From Arenimonas donghaensis DSM 18148 = HO3-R19 (GTDB lineage: Bacteria; Pseudomonadota; Gammaproteobacteria; Xanthomonadales; Xanthomonadaceae): 64,000 nt of DNA. Shown here piece by piece: positions 22,936 through 32,300 of this stretch (position 1 is the first letter of the stretch; the number at the start of each line of letters is the position of its first letter). The notes beneath the pieces are model-generated. The model searched no databases, was not told where the DNA came from, and was given only the letters and a program-made list of their open reading frames with translations. The stretch lies in NCBI RefSeq assembly GCF_000743535.1, contig NZ_AVCJ01000023.1, forward strand, positions 124,001 through 188,000. Reading direction: 5' to 3'. The translations under genes and the position numbers were made by a program.

Positions 22936-24036
22936 ATGTCGGACACGCTGCTGGTTTCGACCCGCAAGGGTTTGTTCGTGCTCGAACGTGGCGACGGCGG
23001 TTGGGCGATCGACCACGTCGCCTTCCTGGGCGACAAGGTCGCGCTGGCGCTGGCCGATGCCCGCGACGGCACCTGGTACGCCGCGCTCGACCTGGGCCAC
23101 TTCGGCGCCAAGCTGCAGCGTTCGACCGACCGTGGCCGAAGCTGGACGGAAGTGGCGGTGCCAGCCTACGGGCCCGGTGACACCGTGGCCACCGGCGATG
23201 GCAAACCACCAAAACCGGCGACGCTGGAGCTGATCTGGTCACTGGAAACCGGCGGCGCCGACCAGCCGGGCCGGCTCTGGGCCGGCACGCTGCCGGGTGG
23301 CCTGTTCCGCTCCGACGATCGCGGCGAAAGCTGGCAGCTGGTGCGCGCGCTCTGGGATCGTCCCGAGCGCGACGGCTGGTTCGGCGGTGGCTACGACGTG
23401 CCCGGTATCCACTCGGTTTGCGTCGATCCGCGCGATTCACGCTGCCTGAGGGTGGCGGTGTCCTGCGGCGGCGTCTGGCGCAGCGACGACGACGGCGACA
23501 GCTGGCGCGTCACCTGCGAGGGCATGTTCGCCGACTACATGCCGCCGGACCGGCGCTTCGACCCGGCCATCCAGGACCCGCACCGCATGGTGCAGTGCGC
23601 CGGCGCGCCGGACACGCTGTGGGTTCAGCACCACAACGGCGTCTTCCGCAGCGATGACGGCGGCGGGTCCTGGCGTGACGTGCCGCAGGTGCGCCCGTCG
23701 GTGTTCGGCTTCGCCGTCGGCGTGCATCCGCGCGAGCCCGGCACGGCCTGGTTCGTGCCGGCCATCAAGGACGAGCGGCGGGTGCCGGTGGACGGGCGCC
23801 TGGTGGTGGCCCGGACCCGGGATGGCGGCAACAGCTTCGAGGTCCTGGACCAGGGGCTTCCCGCCCATCCGGCCTACGACCTGGTCTATCGCCACGGGCT
23901 GGCGGTGGACGGCAGCGGCGAACGCCTGGCCATCGGCTCGACCACCGGCGGGCTGTGGACCAGTGACGACCAGGGCGACCACTGGCGGGCACTGCCGGCG
24001 CGGATGCCGCCGGTGCACGCCGTTACTTTCGCCTGA
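22936..24036 (+). CDS. BNR/Asp-box beta-propeller protein (sialidase/Ycf48-like)
   Basis: A 366-residue cytoplasmic protein without signal peptide, built from repeats with Asp-box ends. Six are seen: RSTDRGRSW, RSDDRGESW, RSDDDGDSW, RSDDGGGSW, RTRDGGNSF and TSDDQGDHW. It opens with LLVSTRKGLFVLERG. Databases often label such proteins exo-alpha-sialidase or photosystem II assembly-like, but a catalytic sialidase arrangement is not evident. The tight coupling to a MoaD-like gene is recurrent in my memory of other genomes and hints at a shared role. Function unknown. Confidence 0.85.
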   Translation: MSDTLLVSTRKGLFVLERGDGGWAIDHVAFLGDKVALALADARDGTWYAALDLGHFGAKLQRSTDRGRSWTEVAVPAYGPGDTVATGDGKPPKPATLELIWSLETGGADQPGRLWAGTLPGGLFRSDDRGESWQLVRALWDRPERDGWFGGGYDVPGIHSVCVDPRDSRCLRVAVSCGGVWRSDDDGDSWRVTCEGMFADYMPPDRRFDPAIQDPHRMVQCAGAPDTLWVQHHNGVFRSDDGGGSWRDVPQVRPSVFGFAVGVHPREPGTAWFVPAIKDERRVPVDGRLVVARTRDGGNSFEVLDQGLPAHPAYDLVYRHGLAVDGSGERLAIGSTTGGLWTSDDQGDHWRALPARMPPVHAVTFA

Positions 24037-24120
24037 ACGCGGCCGGGAGGCAGGCGGCGGCCAGTCCTGCGACAATGCCGCCCCTCCGGCGGTTTGCCGT
24101 GCTTTTTCCTGCCTTTTGCC

Positions 24121-25665
24121 ATGACTGATTCGCCCACCCCACCGCCCTCCAGCGGCGACGCCCTGGTCGCGCGGCTGCGCGCCGCCGCCGAACTGCTCGA
24201 TGCCGTCGCGGCTGACCGCGCGCAATTCGAGGCGCTGCCGATTGAAGAGCAAAAGCGCCTGAAAGCGGCGGTGAACCGCTTCCACAATCCCGACCCGATC
24301 GACCATCGCAAGCGCCGCCGCGAGGCCAGGCGCGCGGTCGTCAAGGAGCGCAACGCGCACGACGACGCCGTGCTCAACGCCACCGGCATCCGCGAACTGC
24401 GCAGCAAGCCGGTGTTCCAGACGCCCAACTACTTCCCGCCGTCCAAGCAGCCGGTGGACAACATCACCGACGACCCCGCGCGCGAAACGATCGAGCCGCA
24501 GCACTGCTACGTGTGCAAGGAAAAGTACACGCGCATCCATCACTTCTACGACCAGATGTGCCCGGCCTGCGCCGAGTTCAACTTCCACAAGCGCACCGAA
24601 ACCGCGGACCTCAGCGGCCGCGTCGCGCTGCTCACCGGCGGCCGGGTCAAGATCGGCTACCAGGCCGGCCTGAAGCTGCTGCGCGCCGGCGCCTCGCTCA
24701 TCGTCACCACGCGTTTCCCGCGTGACTCGGCCGCGCGTTATGCCGCCGAGCCGGATTTCGGTGACTGGGGCCACCGGCTCGAGGTGTTCGGCCTGGACCT
24801 GCGCCACACGCCCAGCGTCGAGGCCTTCTGCCAGACCTTGCTGGCCACCCGCGAGCGCCTGGACTTCATCATCAACAACGCCTGCCAGACCGTGCGCCGC
24901 CCGCCGGCCTTCTACGCACACATGATCGCCGGCGAAACCGCCGCCAGCGCCGACATGCCCGAACACGTGCGCGGCCTGCTGGGCAGCTACGAAGGCCTGC
25001 GCGGCTACGACCTGGTGCCCGACGCCAAGGTGCTGGCGCACGGCGTGCATGCCCCGGGCATCACCCGCGCCGCCGAGCTGTCCCAGGTGCCGCTGTTGGC
25101 CGAGGAGCTGCTGGGCCAGCAGCATCTGTTCCCGGAAGGCCGCCTGGACCAGGACCTGCAGCAGGTGGACCTGCGTGGCCGCAATTCCTGGCGCCTGCAG
25201 CTGCACGAAGTGCCGTCGGTGGAGCTGCTGGAAGTGCAGCTGGTGAACGCCATCGCGCCCTTCCTGATCAACGCGCGCCTGAAGCCGCTGATGCTGCGCA
25301 CGCCCGAACGCGACAAGCACGTGGTGAACGTCTCGGCGATGGAGGGGCAGTTCTACCGCAACTTCAAGACCACCCGGCACCCGCACACCAACATGGCCAA
25401 GGCCGCGCTGAACATGATGACGCGCACCTCCGCCGCCGATTACCACGGCGACGGCATCCACATGAATGCGGTGGATACCGGCTGGATCACCGACGAAGAC
25501 CCGGTCGAGATCGCGGCGCGCAAGACCAGGGAAGAGCGCTTCCACCCGCCGCTGGACATCGTCGATGGCGCCGCCCGCATCGTCGACCCGATCATCGACG
25601 GCTTCAACACCGGTACCCACGTCTGGGGCCAGTTCCTGAAGGACTACCGCCCTACCGACTGGTGA
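24121..25665 (+). CDS. Atypical SDR-family protein with N-terminal Cys4 knuckle
   Basis: A 514-residue protein. Residues 1-115 are helical and charged; C129-Y-V-C132 ... C147-P-A-C150 look like a zinc ribbon/knuckle; from about 160 a Rossmann fold starts ([11 protein letters not shown], 169-179) and INNACQ follows. At the SDR catalytic position the usual Tyr is Thr423 (T-N-M-A-K427-A-A-L), so normal SDR chemistry is doubtful. A long insert (about 270-340) separates the Rossmann halves. ATG 24121 is preferred to an upstream TTG, which has no ribosome site. Similar proteins occur in bacteria and eukaryotes; function unknown. Confidence 0.85.
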   Translation: MTDSPTPPPSSGDALVARLRAAAELLDAVAADRAQFEALPIEEQKRLKAAVNRFHNPDPIDHRKRRREARRAVVKERNAHDDAVLNATGIRELRSKPVFQTPNYFPPSKQPVDNITDDPARETIEPQHCYVCKEKYTRIHHFYDQMCPACAEFNFHKRTETADLSGRVALLTGGRVKIGYQAGLKLLRAGASLIVTTRFPRDSAARYAAEPDFGDWGHRLEVFGLDLRHTPSVEAFCQTLLATRERLDFIINNACQTVRRPPAFYAHMIAGETAASADMPEHVRGLLGSYEGLRGYDLVPDAKVLAHGVHAPGITRAAELSQVPLLAEELLGQQHLFPEGRLDQDLQQVDLRGRNSWRLQLHEVPSVELLEVQLVNAIAPFLINARLKPLMLRTPERDKHVVNVSAMEGQFYRNFKTTRHPHTNMAKAALNMMTRTSAADYHGDGIHMNAVDTGWITDEDPVEIAARKTREERFHPPLDIVDGAARIVDPIIDGFNTGTHVWGQFLKDYRPTDW

Positions 25666-25675
25666 CACGCTTCCC

Positions 25676-25752
25676 TGTAGGAGCGCCTTCAGGCGCGAAT
25701 CTTTGCTTGGCCTTCGGCCAAGAGCAACTTCGCGCCTGAAGGCGCTCCTACA
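25676..25752. repeat. REP-like palindrome, family B, copy 1
   Basis: Two inverted 20-base-plus arms (core GAGCGCCTTCAGGCGCG) enclosing a smaller inner palindrome, TTGGCCTTCGGCCAA. It lies between the SDR gene and acs. The same arms occur at 42491-42575. Confidence 0.95.
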
Positions 25753-25829
25753 GAGGGGGGTTGGCTGCCCTTGTGCGCAGGCGGGTAATCTTGGCGGTGT
25801 CCCCGCGCCGCGAACCCGCAGGAGCCTTC

Positions 25830-27791
25830 ATGTCCGACCGTCTCGTTCCCGCCCCGCCGGCTTTCGAAGCCGCCGCCAACCTGCGTCGCGAAGACTACGA
25901 GCGTGGTTACGCCGAGTCCGTTCACGACCCCGAGACCTACTGGCGCCGCCACGGCCAGCGCCTGGCCTGGATGAAACCCTTCACCCGGGCCAAGGACACC
26001 AGCTACGAGCTCGGGGACTTCCACATCCGCTGGTTCGCCGACGGCGAACTCAACGTCGCCGCCAACTGCCTGGACCGGCACCTGGCCGAGCGGGGCGACA
26101 AGACCGCCATCATCTGGGAGCCCGACGACCCCAAGGCGGCGCCGCGCCGCATCAGCTACCGCGAGCTGCACGCCAGCGTCTGCCAGCTGGCCAATGCCCT
26201 GCAAGCCCTGGGCGTGGTCAAGGGCGACCGCATCACCCTCTACCTGCCGATGATTCCGGAAGCCGCCGTGGCCATGCTGGCCTGCGCCCGCATCGGTGCG
26301 ATCCATTCGGTGGTCTTCGGTGGCTTCTCGCCCGACTCGATCGCCAACCGCATCGCGGATTGTTCCAGCAAGCTGGTGATCACCGCCGATGAAGGCCTGC
26401 GCGGCGGCAAGGCCATCCCGCTCAAGGCCAACGTCGACGAGGCCCTGGGCAAACCCGGCACCAACAGCGTCGAAACCGTCCTGGTCGTGCGCCACACCGG
26501 CGGCGGCGTGCCGATGCAGATGCCGCGCGACCGCTGGTACGACGCGGTCGTGGACGCCCAGCCGGCCACCCACGACGCCCAGCCGATGAACGCCGAAGAC
26601 CCGCTGTTCATCCTCTACACCTCGGGCAGCACCGGCAAACCCAAGGGCGTGCTGCACACCAGCGGCGGCTACCTGGTCTGGGCCAGCTACACCCATGAAT
26701 GCGTGTTCGACCTCAAGCAGGACGACGTCTTCTGGTGCACCGCCGACGTTGGCTGGGTCACCGGCCACAGCTACGTGGTTTATGGCCCGCTGGCCAACGG
26801 CGCCACCACGGTGATGTTCGAAGGCGTGCCGACCTATCCCGACCCGGGCCGGTTCTGGGAGGTCTGCGACCGCCACCAGGTGACGATCTTCTACACCGCG
26901 CCCACCGCCATCCGCGCGCTGATGCGCGAGGGCGACGGTCCGGTGAAAAAACACGCGCGCCGGTCCCTGCGCCTGCTCGGCACGGTCGGTGAGCCGATCA
27001 ATCCCGAAGCCTGGGAGTGGTACCACCGCGTCGTCGGCGACGGACGCTGCCCCATCGTCGACACCTGGTGGCAAACCGAGACCGGCGGCATCCTGATTTC
27101 CCCGCTGCCCGGCGCCATCCCGGCCAAGCCCGGCTCCGCGACCCTGCCGTTCTTCGGCGTGCAGCCGGTCCTGGTCGACGCCGAAGGCAAACGTCTCGAA
27201 GGCGCCGCCGAAGGCAACCTGGTGCTGGCTGATTCCTGGCCCGGCCAGATGCGCACCGTCTACGGCGACCACCCGCGATTCATCGACACCTATTTCAAGA
27301 CCTATCCGGGCTACTACTTCACCGGCGACGGCTGCCGCCGCGATGACGACGGTTATTACTGGATCACCGGCCGCGTCGACGACGTGATCAACGTATCCGG
27401 TCATCGCATGGGCACCGCGGAAGTCGAGAGCGCGCTGGTCGGCCACCCGGCGGTGGCGGAGGCGGCGGTGGTCGGCGCGCCGCACGACATCAAGGGCCAG
27501 GGCATCTATGCCTATGTCACGCTCAAGGCTGGCATCGAGCCCAGCGAGGAACTGCGCAAGGAACTGGTGGCGCACGTGCGAAAGGACATCGGCCCGATCG
27601 CCGCGCCCGACTGGCTGCAGTGGGCGCCCGGGCTGCCCAAGACCCGCAGCGGCAAGATCATGCGCCGCATCCTGCGCAAGATCGCCGAGGCCGGGCCCGA
27701 CGGCGTCGACCGCGGTGCGCTGGGCGATACCTCGACACTGGCCGACCCGGCCGTGGTCGAGTCGCTGGTGAACGAGCGCCAGGTCCGCTGA
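25830..27791 (+). CDS. acs: Acetyl-CoA synthetase
   Basis: A 653-residue AMP-forming acetate:CoA ligase, the usual family length (about 650). Seen are [14 protein letters not shown], the acetate-pocket [41 protein letters not shown], and the regulatory lysine context [11 protein letters not shown] that Pat/CobB acetylation controls in other bacteria. AGGAG precedes the ATG at good spacing. It feeds acetate into acetyl-CoA for the glyoxylate shunt and lipid synthesis. The CPBP protease gene overlaps its stop by one base. Confidence 0.98.
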   Translation: MSDRLVPAPPAFEAAANLRREDYERGYAESVHDPETYWRRHGQRLAWMKPFTRAKDTSYELGDFHIRWFADGELNVAANCLDRHLAERGDKTAIIWEPDDPKAAPRRISYRELHASVCQLANALQALGVVKGDRITLYLPMIPEAAVAMLACARIGAIHSVVFGGFSPDSIANRIADCSSKLVITADEGLRGGKAIPLKANVDEALGKPGTNSVETVLVVRHTGGGVPMQMPRDRWYDAVVDAQPATHDAQPMNAEDPLFILYTSGSTGKPKGVLHTSGGYLVWASYTHECVFDLKQDDVFWCTADVGWVTGHSYVVYGPLANGATTVMFEGVPTYPDPGRFWEVCDRHQVTIFYTAPTAIRALMREGDGPVKKHARRSLRLLGTVGEPINPEAWEWYHRVVGDGRCPIVDTWWQTETGGILISPLPGAIPAKPGSATLPFFGVQPVLVDAEGKRLEGAAEGNLVLADSWPGQMRTVYGDHPRFIDTYFKTYPGYYFTGDGCRRDDDGYYWITGRVDDVINVSGHRMGTAEVESALVGHPAVAEAAVVGAPHDIKGQGIYAYVTLKAGIEPSEELRKELVAHVRKDIGPIAAPDWLQWAPGLPKTRSGKIMRRILRKIAEAGPDGVDRGALGDTSTLADPAVVESLVNERQVR

Positions 27792-28666
27792 TGCCGGCCA
27801 TGGCCCAGTTTCGTCGGCTCTTGAAGGTCCTGGGCCAGCTGCTGCTGGCGATGGCGGCGATCATCGGCACGGCGCTCGTGTTCCGGGCGCTGCTGTTTCC
27901 CGCCCTGCTCTGGACCTTCGATCCGGACCCGGTGCTGGCGACGCAGCTCAAGCGGTTGGGCACGCTTGCCAGCGCGGTGCTGGGCTATTGGATCTACGTC
28001 CGCTACTTCCGGAAGCGCCCGGTCACCGAACTGCGCCCGGCGCTGGCCGGGGTCGCGTTGGGCGGCCTGGCCGGGGCGGCGCTGATCGGGCTCGCACTGG
28101 TGCCGCTGTTCGCTTTCGGCATTTATGTCGTCACCGCGCACCAGGGATGGCAGTGGGGCCTGCTGGAAGTCGCCGGCTTCCTGCTGGTGGCCGCGATGCT
28201 CGAAGAACTGGTCTATCGGGGCGTCCTGTTCCAGACCCTGGAAACCGCCTGGGGAACGGTCCCGGCGCTCTGGCTGCAGGCCGTGGTCTTCGGCCTGGTC
28301 CACCTGGAGAACGTCTTCGCGGTCAATGGCAGCGCCTGGGACATGGTGGCCACGGTTTTTTCGGTCACCTTGCTGGGCGCGCTGTGGGCCCTGGTGTTCG
28401 TGCACTTTCGCAATCTGTGGATATGCGGCCTGAACCATTTCGCCTGGAACTTCACCATCCTGTGCAGCGGCGTGCCGCTGTCGGGTATCGATGAATGGCG
28501 GGCGTCCGCACCGGTGCTGACCGAGTACCGCGGCGCCGACTGGCTGACCGGCGGTGTGTTCGGACCGGAGAATTCGCTGGTGACGCTGGTGGTGGTGGCC
28601 GTCGCCGTGGGTCTGCTCATGCATTTCGCAGTAAAGCGGGGCAAATTGCGCCGTCCGGGACCGTAG
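27791..28666 (+). CDS. CPBP-family intramembrane metalloprotease (Abi/CAAX-type)
   Basis: A 291-residue protein with about seven to eight hydrophobic helices. The family motifs are complete: E138-E139-L-V-Y-R143, FGLVHLENVF with its His, and the third motif LNHFAWN. Substrates of most bacterial CPBP proteases are unknown; prenyl-protein and bacteriocin roles are known for some. Overlap with acs (TGATG) suggests cotranscription but a functional link to acetate use is not obvious. Confidence 0.93.
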   Translation: MPAMAQFRRLLKVLGQLLLAMAAIIGTALVFRALLFPALLWTFDPDPVLATQLKRLGTLASAVLGYWIYVRYFRKRPVTELRPALAGVALGGLAGAALIGLALVPLFAFGIYVVTAHQGWQWGLLEVAGFLLVAAMLEELVYRGVLFQTLETAWGTVPALWLQAVVFGLVHLENVFAVNGSAWDMVATVFSVTLLGALWALVFVHFRNLWICGLNHFAWNFTILCSGVPLSGIDEWRASAPVLTEYRGADWLTGGVFGPENSLVTLVVVAVAVGLLMHFAVKRGKLRRPGP

Positions 28667-28735
28667 TCAGGGCAGGGTCACCCCCGTCCTTGGGCGGGCT
28701 GGCAGGATGATCGCGAGCCTTACGGAGTTCCCGCC

Positions 28736-29266
28736 ATGTCCGATCTTCCCCTCACTGGCGAGGTGTCCAACAGCAAACTCGCCGCGGCCTTCGAAAGTGA
28801 AGCCACCGCCCGCGCCGCCGTCATCGTGCTGGTCGACCAGACCAGCCTGGAAACCACGCAGCTCAAGGTCGTCAAACCCGGGGAACGACATCCGGGCATC
28901 GCCCTCGAGCCGGAAGGTGGCGGCATCTTCCGCACCCTCCTTGTCGCCCATCTTTGGCTGGGACTTGCCGGCCTTGCCGTGGGCGGCATCGCGTTCGCCG
29001 TGATGCTGTCGCTGGGCGTGCAACTCGTGGTCGCTTCGCCCTGGCCTTCGGCTTTCGTGCTGGTGTTCTTCGGCGGCATGCTCGGCCTCATGCTCGGCGG
29101 CCTGGTTGCGCTCAGGCCCGACCACGACCCTTACGTCCTGGCCACCCGCGATGCGATGACCAAGGGCCAGACCACGCTGGTGGTGCACGCGCTGTCGTCC
29201 GAACAGGCCGACCAGGCCGCGGCGCTGCTTGCCGAAATGGGCGGCGAGGTCACGCGCACGCTTTGA
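28736..29266 (+). CDS. Small membrane protein with internal two-helix hairpin
   Basis: A 176-residue unknown. Hydrophilic N-terminal domain (1-65), two transmembrane helices (about 68-92 and 97-121, with FFGGMLGLMLGGLVAL), and a C-terminal cytoplasmic domain ending EQADQAAALLAEMGGEVTRTL that resembles the metal-free alpha-beta domain of stress-protein or DUF1269-like families. I cannot assign a family. It has its own 69-base leader after the CPBP gene and is convergent with the giant repeat gene. Confidence 0.8.
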   Translation: MSDLPLTGEVSNSKLAAAFESEATARAAVIVLVDQTSLETTQLKVVKPGERHPGIALEPEGGGIFRTLLVAHLWLGLAGLAVGGIAFAVMLSLGVQLVVASPWPSAFVLVFFGGMLGLMLGGLVALRPDHDPYVLATRDAMTKGQTTLVVHALSSEQADQAAALLAEMGGEVTRTL

Positions 29267-29329
29267 ACGCCCACCCGGCCAGGGCCCGAACCCACAGGAT
29301 CCGAAAACCGCCCGGATCCGCGCGTGGCC

Positions 29330-32300
29330 TCAGGGTGCGCATCCCTGCATGGTCCCGGAACCGCCGAGCGGGCGCGCCGTGTCCAAGGCGCTCCACCACC
29401 CCGGAACCCTCGGCGCATACAGCCCGTCGATGCCCACCTGCATGGTCCCGCTGCCAAACGCCCGTGAATACGTACCGACCGGGCGTCGCGCGGGAGGGCC
29501 GTTCCGCGTGCATAGCGGGCAGAAACCCTGGAGCTGTTCGAGCACCAGGGAGCGAGTGGCGCCACCGAACCCCGGACCTTCCGCGATCAGGAAACGCGGG
29601 ACGCCCTGCGCGTCATAGATGAAGGCCAGGTGCATCTCGTAATCCGGCCACAGCTGCACGCTGTAACCCGTGCCTGCACGGTTGGCATCGAACCAGTGCG
29701 AACTGGCGTCCAGTGGTGCGCCGCCCAGGTTAGGACAGCCCCGGCCCAGGGAACGCAGCGGCTCCGAGCCCGTTTCACCATCGAGCGTCCAGGTATACGT
29801 GAACGCATCCGGCCCGGTGGGTGTGATCGTGGCTTGACCCACCTGGGCAAGCTGTTGCGCATTGCCATTCCAGGCAGTGCGGTAGATCGGCGCCGTCCAC
29901 AGGCCGTCTGGACCCGGCGCCGGCGCCTGCAGATAGAGCCAGGTTGGGCTGCCGTCCTGGAAGTAGGTGTACCAGAGCCCGACCTGCTGATCGGCGGCGG
30001 GGTACAGCACCAGTCCGTGGCCACCACGGTCAGGATTGAAATAGCTGCCCGAGCGCACGACCGGCGCCGCCGCCGTCATGGTGGCGGTAATGTCAACGGA
30101 AGCCGCGGCGTTGCCCTTGTTTTGGACCACCGCATACCAGCGCCCCGGCGCGGGAGCGTAGACCACGACGTCCTCGTCGCCCCCCACCCGACGCGAAGAG
30201 GCTACGGCTGCGGTGAGCGGCGGCGCATCCTCGATCCGCGGAGACGAGCCGATGCCGGCGGGAACCAGGTACAGGTCGACCTCCGCCATGCTGCGTGTCT
30301 GGACGGCCAGGCTCGACGCGCCCTGCGGCACATCCACCAGAATCCGACGATGGGTGGCGCCGGGCGGCAATCGGAACGACGTGGGTCGTGTGTTGGACAG
30401 TGCGAGGGGCGTATCGGGCCCGGGTGACGGCGAGCGCGTCAGTCGCACCGGGACCAACTCACCAGGATCCTCGCTGTCGCGCCGCACACGCAGGTATCCG
30501 ACACGACGTTCACCGGGAAGGAACCCGGCCGCGTTCCAGGCCATGCGGAGCGCGAAGTGTTCGCCTTCGCGCAGTTGACCGGGGCCAGTCGCGACCAAAC
30601 TGCCGTCGCTCGGCGTGTCCACGCGCACCGCGGAAACCTCGGCGCGCGCTGGTAGCGGTGCGGCGCCCCGGTTGTGCAGCATCACCCAATACGACAGCGC
30701 GGCATCGCCAGGCTGGGTGATGTCGAGTTCGCAGCTTTCACCCGAAGGGACCATGGCGGCAGTGCACACCAACTCGCTTTCGTCGGCGACACCATCCCGG
30801 TCGCTGTCCAGGCCCATGTACAGGTCCACGTCGCCGGCCCCCTGAGTCGTCGCGTCCACCAACACGCGCCAACGGCGCGGCTGGTTGTCCTGCGGCCTTG
30901 CCAAGGTAAACACCGACGAGCCGGTGCCCGCCGGATCGTCCCAGGGCGAGAGCGGGTTCGCGTCTCCCGCCAGCACCACCTCGTAGGGAACCGGCCGCTG
31001 GATCGACGTCGCTTCGAAGCGTGCGCCGGGCATGGCCTGCAGGCCATCGAGCAGGATGTCCTGGTGGCCGGCGGCGCTTGCCACATCCAGGGTGACGGAC
31101 TCCTCGGGCAAGGGACGGATGACGAACTCGATCTCGGCTTCCGCACAACGCCGGCTGTACATCGCCTGCTCGCACAGGCCATAAAGATGGCGATAGATGC
31201 CCACCCGGCCAGGAACAGGCCGGAACGCCAGTTGATCGTCCGCGATGGTGCCGAAAACGTTGGGGATGAAGTGCAGGTCGCCGACATCTGGCTCGGTGAA
31301 CGGCATCTGCGGCGAGAGGGTTCGCTCATCCACGTATACGTCGTTCGTCAGCACACTGAACGTAACCGGTCGATTCTGCGCAATCACGATGCGATCCGGA
31401 CGGGCATGAAGTGCCGGATGGGTCCGGTCGTCGTCCCAGATCACCGTCATGGCGTAATTGCCACCATTGGGCGCGATGATCGCCGGGCCGGAGACGACGT
31501 AGAACAGGATCATCATAAATTCGTCGGGCTCCTCCAGCGTATCCCCATTGACTGGAATGTGGATCGTCCCGCCCGTGGCGCCCGCCGGAAGGGTGAAGTT
31601 GGGGATCGTGATCGCGTCGTAGTCGGCCGGGGGGATCGCCACGAAAGACATGTAGTCCGGCGGGTCGTTGGTATGGACTCCGACCACCACCGGTGCGCTG
31701 AGAGGCTTGTCGAACTCGAACCGTACCGGCACCAGCTGTTGCCCACTGTTGCCTTCCACCACCTGGCCGACGAGGCCATAGAGGACGGGATAGCGTTCCG
31801 GTTCTTCTTCGCTCTGGATGTGCACCCACGCCAGGTGGCTGTTGCCCCAGCCTCCGGTGACGTTGTCCACGCGCAGAATAAAGGTGCGTGTTGGTCCCGG
31901 CTCCCGGTTGCCGATGATGGTCACCGGGACCGACGTCTCGGTCTGGCCTTCCGGGATCAGCACACCCTGCAGCGATACCGGCTCGTAATGGACGCCGGGA
32001 ACCGCCTCGCTTGCCGACGTGGAAATCGATTCCACATCGAACCGCACGCCACCGGGTCCGGCGGGCCAGCTCAGGCGAACGGGAATGTGGTGGACGACCG
32101 GACCTTCGTCACCCTCGGGCAGGAAGTTGTATTCGTTGATGCGCAGGTCCCGGTAAGGCACAGCCGTCACCGGCACCGGTGCCGAAAGCGCACCTGCGCC
32201 CGCAGTATTGAAGGCTTGGACCTGTACCTGGTACGTGATGCCCTGGGGCAACCCTTCCAGATGGATTTCGAACGGCGCATTGCCGGCAGGTGCGGTCACC

